A DNA stretch of 56,854 bases, from positions 75,001 through 131,854 of the forward strand of contig CAUYUJ010008613.1 in NCBI GenBank assembly GCA_963575745.1, given 5' to 3'. Every line of letters begins with the position of its first letter. The first letter of the stretch is position 1. The translations under genes were made by a program, and so were the position numbers. Below the pieces are notes generated by a model. That model made no database searches, was not told the origin of the DNA, and was given only the letters and a program-made list of their open reading frames with translations. Positions 52,959 to 56,854 of this stretch are shown piece by piece. The stretch comes from Prorocentrum cordatum (taxonomy: Eukaryota; Sar; Dinophyceae; Prorocentrales; Prorocentraceae).

Positions 52959-55127
52959 CATCTCCCCTGGACCTGGGGATGGAGACAGCCTCCAATGCCG
53001 CCCACGCCCGGGCACAATACCGCTGGGCCGCGCGATCGACCCGCGGTTCGCCCTGCGCGGCCCGCAATGGCAACCGACGCCGGACTGGCGCGCGCTCCCG
53101 CCTCTGCTGGTCGCTTGTTTTTGCCGGCAACTTTCGGCGCTCTGCGTGGACTCGCAGGCGCAGGCAACGCGTTCCCACGCAAACCGCCCGGCGCTTTACC
53201 GCGCCCCCCCCGCTTTGCACGCGGTGCCCCCGACGCGAGGGTTTGCGCAGCGCGCGCACGCGCGCCCGGCGCTTCGGCGCCCGCCCCCCCCTCACCGCTC
53301 TTACCCGCGGCGCCCCCGTCGGCAGGACCCCGACAATTGGGTGGAGGCGCGCCCGGCGCTTTACCGCGCCCCACCCGCTGTCCACGCGGGGCCACGATTA
53401 TCCGGAGAAACTTCTGCCGCCTCAACTCCTCGACGACCGACGGGGGCAAGAACGCGGCCTTCTCACGAACGGTCGACACCGCCACCCGCTGCTGCGCCTC
53501 TTTCTCTAGGTCGGCCAACATTACTTTTCCTGGCGCTGAACTCGCCCAGCATCGCACTTGCTCCCACTGCACTGGGGCCTCCAGATCGGTCCGCAGGCAC
53601 GACAACACTCCGGCCATGTGCAGGCGCGTGCACATCTCGGCTTGCCGCCGACGCGCATTATACACGATCGGCATCTGGTTCCGACGGGAGTTGTCTCCCC
53701 CCTCCGTCCAACCGCCCGAGATGACTCGGGCTTCCCAGTCCAATTGTATCGCGCTCGCCCATGTAGGCCCAGCCCGGCGCAAACTGTACGAAGTCACAAG
53801 ATCCAACTGGGAATCGTCCGCTAGCGAGCCTCGGAATACTTCCTTCAGCGATCGGTTAAAGGCACCCAACTTCACCGGCGCGCCGGAAACTGGATCGAAG
53901 ACGAGCCCCGTCGGCACAGCCCTTCCTGCTCGATCTTCCCGCGCCGCCAACTTGTGCCAACCATCCCACAAGGCGTCAGCGGCGGACCGCGCGCCACCTA
54001 GCCGCCTCGGCAAGCACCAATCGAACGAAGGTCGCCCCTGTCGCTTTCCCTGCTTCCCCCTCGATGCGCGGAACCAGCAAAAATAAACAGGACTTCTCTA
54101 AAGGCCTAGAGCGCAGCAGGTGCGTGTACCTCACCCACGCGAATACCACCGCCAGCATCCCAGCCGCGAGCATGACTTGCCCAGGCGTTCTCGCGCCATC
54201 CAGGAAATCGATCACATGGTAAATCATCTCGGGTTCGACGACAGTGGCCTGGGCCGGCGGTGCTACGGTTCCACTGCCTGGATCACGTGGCACAGGGCGA
54301 AACGCATCGTCCAGGCAGAAAGGCGCTTTCAAATGTACGCACATCCACTTCAAGGCGTTCCAGATCCTGACGCCGGACGTCCGTGCGATCGAGAGCTTAT
54401 GCACGAACTCGGCGACTGCCATGGGTTGCCGCGCCAGACTCGTCGCCGGCTGCCCTTGCCGGCCCGCCCACTCGGCCCACTGCCCCCACGCGCGCAAGGC
54501 CGTGCGCAGCGTCCCGGCTTCGAAATTACTCAGCCTAAACACCGCCGCGGACGAGACGTCGGCGAGCATCTCGGCCTGCGCCTCCTGCAACCCCTGCCCG
54601 AGGCCGCTTTCCGGGCGCCATTCAAGCGACACTCGAACTACGCTGACCGCCAGCTGAACGCGCCCCTCACGCTCTGCCGCCTCCGTCGCCACTGCGGCAC
54701 AGCGTCTCGGCCGACCGCGGCGCGCGGCGGTAGGCCCACGCCCTTTCCCCGCCGCGGCCCCCGCGCTCACGGCGGGCGCGGCGGCCGCCGCCGCGCCGCC
54801 AAATCGCCCCTCCGCGCAAATGCCATGCGCGGGCACCAGCCACGGCGTCACCCGCGCCACGTCCCGAGCCACGGCCCAGGCCGTGGGCACTCCACACTGC
54901 TCCGCCTCGTCCGTCGAGCAAAACAAATGCGCTAAATCGCCAGCCGACTCCAGTCCCTCTCTCTGCACGAGCGCAGAAAGGGACTCGCGCTCGGAGGAAT
55001 CGACCCTCCAATCTAAGAGCTCTTCGATGAAGAGCTCTCCGCGCTGCCCGGCCATCAAGCAGCGCACGAGCAAGAAACAAACCAACAGCAACCGCTGTCG
55101 CCAACGCGCTTTGCTCGCACGATCCAA
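52958..55127 (-). CDS. YR element tyrosine recombinase
   Basis: Would integrate the circular cDNA by site-specific recombination. The first frame (55127-53976) holds a core-binding-like region (GTLRTALRAWGQWAEW, then AEFVHKLSIA) and the start of the catalytic domain with VRYTHLLRSR, a likely position for the first catalytic Arg. After a slip near 54000 the second frame (54013-52958) gives TSYSLRRAGPTWA (box II Arg79/80; the His of HxxR is Tyr here), GGW (102) and MPIVYN (candidate nucleophile Tyr118). The C-terminal 150 residues are Arg/Gly/Pro-rich. It lies before the Gag-like and RT frames, whereas DIRS and Ngaro elements usually place it last. The missing His may mean reduced activity or a lineage variant. 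Confidence 0.75.
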
Positions 55128-55230
55128 TTGCGCGCTCTGATGCGCGCAGTCCCTGCGAGCGCGCGCGGGCGTCCCCTTCTGTCATGATTATGGTTCCCTG
55201 ACCCGAGCCTCCCCGAGCCTAAAGTCAACG
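55074..55230 (-). repeat. Split direct repeat A1 (element 5' end)
   Basis: 157 bp matching A2 with one mismatch. It overlaps the start of the recombinase open frame and is followed by CA (55231-55232) and the satellite. Confidence 0.92.
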
Positions 55231-56854
55231 CACCCTTGATTTGGCAGGGTCGATCGGACAGGACGCGCGAGAGGACACAAGACACTTCCAAGGGCCACAG
55301 TGCCATGGGGGATGTAGGAGGCCATGGGTCGCGAGGCACAGGACACAAGGGTACTTAAGGGCACCCTTGATTTGGCAGGGTCGATCGGACAGGACGCGCG
55401 AGAGGACACAAGACACTTCCAAGGGCCACAGTGACATGGGGGATGTAGGAGGCCATGGGTCGCGAGGCACAGGACACAAGGGTACTTAAGGGCACCCTTG
55501 ATTTGGCAGGGTCGATCGGACAGGACGCGCGAGAGGACACAAGACACTTCCAAGGGCCACAGTGCCATGGGGGATGTAGGAGGCCATGGGTCGGGTCGAG
55601 GCACAGGACACAAGGCCATACTTAGGCACAGGACACAAGGGTACTGGGCACCCTTGATTTGGCAGGGTCGATCGGACAGGACGCGCGAGAGGACACAAGA
55701 CACTTCCAAGGGCCACAGTGCCATGGGGGATGTAGGAGGCCATGGGTCGCGAGGCACAGGACACAAGGGTACTTAAGGGCACCCTTGATTTGGCAGGGTC
55801 GATTGGACCGCGCGAGAGGACACAAGACACTTCCAAGGGCCACAGTGCCATGGGGGATGTAGGAGGCCATGGGTCGCGAGGCACAGGACACAAGGGTACT
55901 TAAGGGCACCCTTGATTTGGCAGGGTCGATCGGACAGGACGCGCGAGAGGACACAGTTCCAAGGGCCACAGTGCCATGGGGGATGTAGGAGGCCATGGGT
56001 CGCGAGGCACAGGACACAAGGGTACTTAAGGGCACCCTTGATTTGGCAGGGTCGATTGGACAGGACGCGCGAGAGGACACAAGACACTTCCAAGGGCCAC
56101 AGTGCCATGGGGGATGTAGGAGGCCATGGGTCGCGAGGCACAGGACACAAGGGTACTTAAGGGCACCCTTGATTTGGCAGGGTCGATCGGACAGGACGCG
56201 CGAGAGGACACAAGAACTTACCAAGGGCCACAGTGCCATGGGGGATGTAGGAGGCCTGGGTGTCGAGAGGACCCACTAGGGAACCCTTGATTTGGCTGGG
56301 TCGATTGGACAGGACGCGCGAGAGGACACAAGGACACTTCCAAGGGCCACAGTGCCATGGGGGATGTAGGGAGGCCATGGGTCTCGCGAGGACAGGACTC
56401 AAGGGCAACTTAAGGGCACCCTTGATTTGGCAAGGTCCGATTGAAGGACGCGCGAGAGGACACAAGACACTTGGCCAAGGGACACAAGGGTACAGTAGCC
56501 ATTGGGGCAGGGTCGATCGGACAGGACGCGCGAGAGGACACAAGACATTCCAAGGGCCACAGTGCCATGGGGGATGTAGGAGGCCATGGGTCGCGAGGCA
56601 CAGGACACAAGGGTACTTAAGGGCACCCTTGATTTGGCAGGGTCGATCGGACAGGACGCGCGAGAGGACACAAGACACTTCCAAGGGCCACAGTGCCATG
56701 GGGGATGTAGGAGGCCATGGGTCGCGAGGCACAGGACACAAGGGTACTTAAGGGGCACCCTTGATTTGGCAGGGTCGATCGGACAGGACGCGCGAGAGGA
56801 CACAAGACACTTCCAAGGGCCACAGTGCCATGGGGGATGTAGGAGGCCATGGGT
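55231..56854. repeat. 131-bp satellite array, about 12 copies, runs off window
   Basis: Unit boundaries at 55231, 55362 and 55493 give 131 bp. The unit contains CACCCTTGATTTGGCAGGGT, GGACAGGACGCGCGAGAGGA, CTTCCAAGGGCCACAGTG and GGGTACTTAAGGG. Most units are nearly identical; several near 55600-55640, 55800, 55955 and 56220-56510 have deletions or scrambled ends. Minus-strand frames are open through whole units. Confidence 0.95.

Larger units (their letters stand above)
46708..55230 (-). mobile_element. Tyrosine-recombinase retrotransposon with split direct repeats
   Basis: An 8.5-kb YR retroelement (DIRS order; PAT/Ngaro-like termini). On the minus strand: A1 (55230-55074), ORFs, B1 (47882-47551), A2 (47548-47392), 350 bp, B2 (47041-46708). 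It sits inside a 131-bp satellite unit: left flank AAGGGCA, right flank CACCCTTGA, empty site AAGGGCACCCTTGA, so only a CA is shared and there is no longer target duplication. The internal junction GTCAACG-CA-TAATCACC is what joining the two ends in a circle would give. A1/A2 differ by about one base in 157, and B1/B2 by a few, so insertion looks recent. Confidence 0.88.

Noticed and set aside
46708-55230. LTR retrotransposon with A repeats as LTRs
   Set aside because: The B repeats and the B1-CA-A2 junction, tyrosine recombinase motifs and absence of integrase fit a split-direct-repeat YR element instead.
46464-56854. Satellite arrays as a CRISPR array
   Set aside because: Units are contiguous tandem repeats without unique spacers, in a eukaryotic context, with no cas genes.

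Overview
The window is GC-rich nuclear DNA from a eukaryote, most likely a dinoflagellate. Three things point that way: two relicts of the dinoflagellate spliced leader (32115-32153 and 20832-20853, both minus strand), dominance by non-LTR and tyrosine-recombinase retroelements of the kind abundant in dinoflagellate genomes, and very dense simple repeats and satellites. Calling it a GC-rich dinoflagellate such as Prorocentrum is inference. I found no convincing single-copy cellular gene, no rRNA or tRNA gene and no CRISPR array. A 100-base run of N at 14255-14354 is an assembly gap.

Layout. 1-26.5 kb is accessory DNA: microsatellites, at least six satellite or minisatellite families (periods about 10, 16, 65, 83, 90 and 235-280 bp), two families of small terminal-inverted-repeat elements (called MITE-A and MITE-B here), a decayed LINE 3' end with RNase H (1552-2790, plus strand), a nested duplication (22.3-24.15 kb) and a 900-bp GGA purine tract (25584-26483). 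26.49-32.15 kb is a nearly full-length LINE on the minus strand (ORF1-like coiled coil, AP endonuclease, reverse transcriptase, C-terminal domain). Its 5' end is a spliced-leader relict and it has GGA microsatellite on both sides. 32.3-34.3 kb holds little, perhaps one RT relict.

34.3-45.0 kb, minus strand, is a 5'-truncated element of about 10.7 kb. Its frame runs from an RT-tail region through a CCHC zinc finger and RNase H into a complete Upf1-like SF1 helicase, then into Cys-rich and Pro-rich regions. Most frame breaks sit at G/C homopolymers and several other interruptions are single in-frame stops, so the protein is still readable. An RNase H-helicase fusion in a non-LTR element is the most unusual thing here.

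45.1-46.4 kb holds small repeats: a long foldback and a MITE-A copy with clean TA flanks. 46708-55230 is a tyrosine-recombinase (DIRS/PAT/Ngaro-type) retroelement on the minus strand, inserted precisely inside a 131-bp satellite array that flanks it on both sides and runs off the window end. It has textbook split direct repeats (A1 - ORFs - B1 A2 - B2). The internal B1/A2 junction reproduces the sequence expected if the element's two ends were joined in a circle around a CA dinucleotide. It encodes recombinase, a Gag-like CCCH protein and RT-RNase H, with the recombinase unusually placed first.

Coding features are given as open segments on the element's strand. They carry stops or frame breaks, so no translation start is claimed unless stated.
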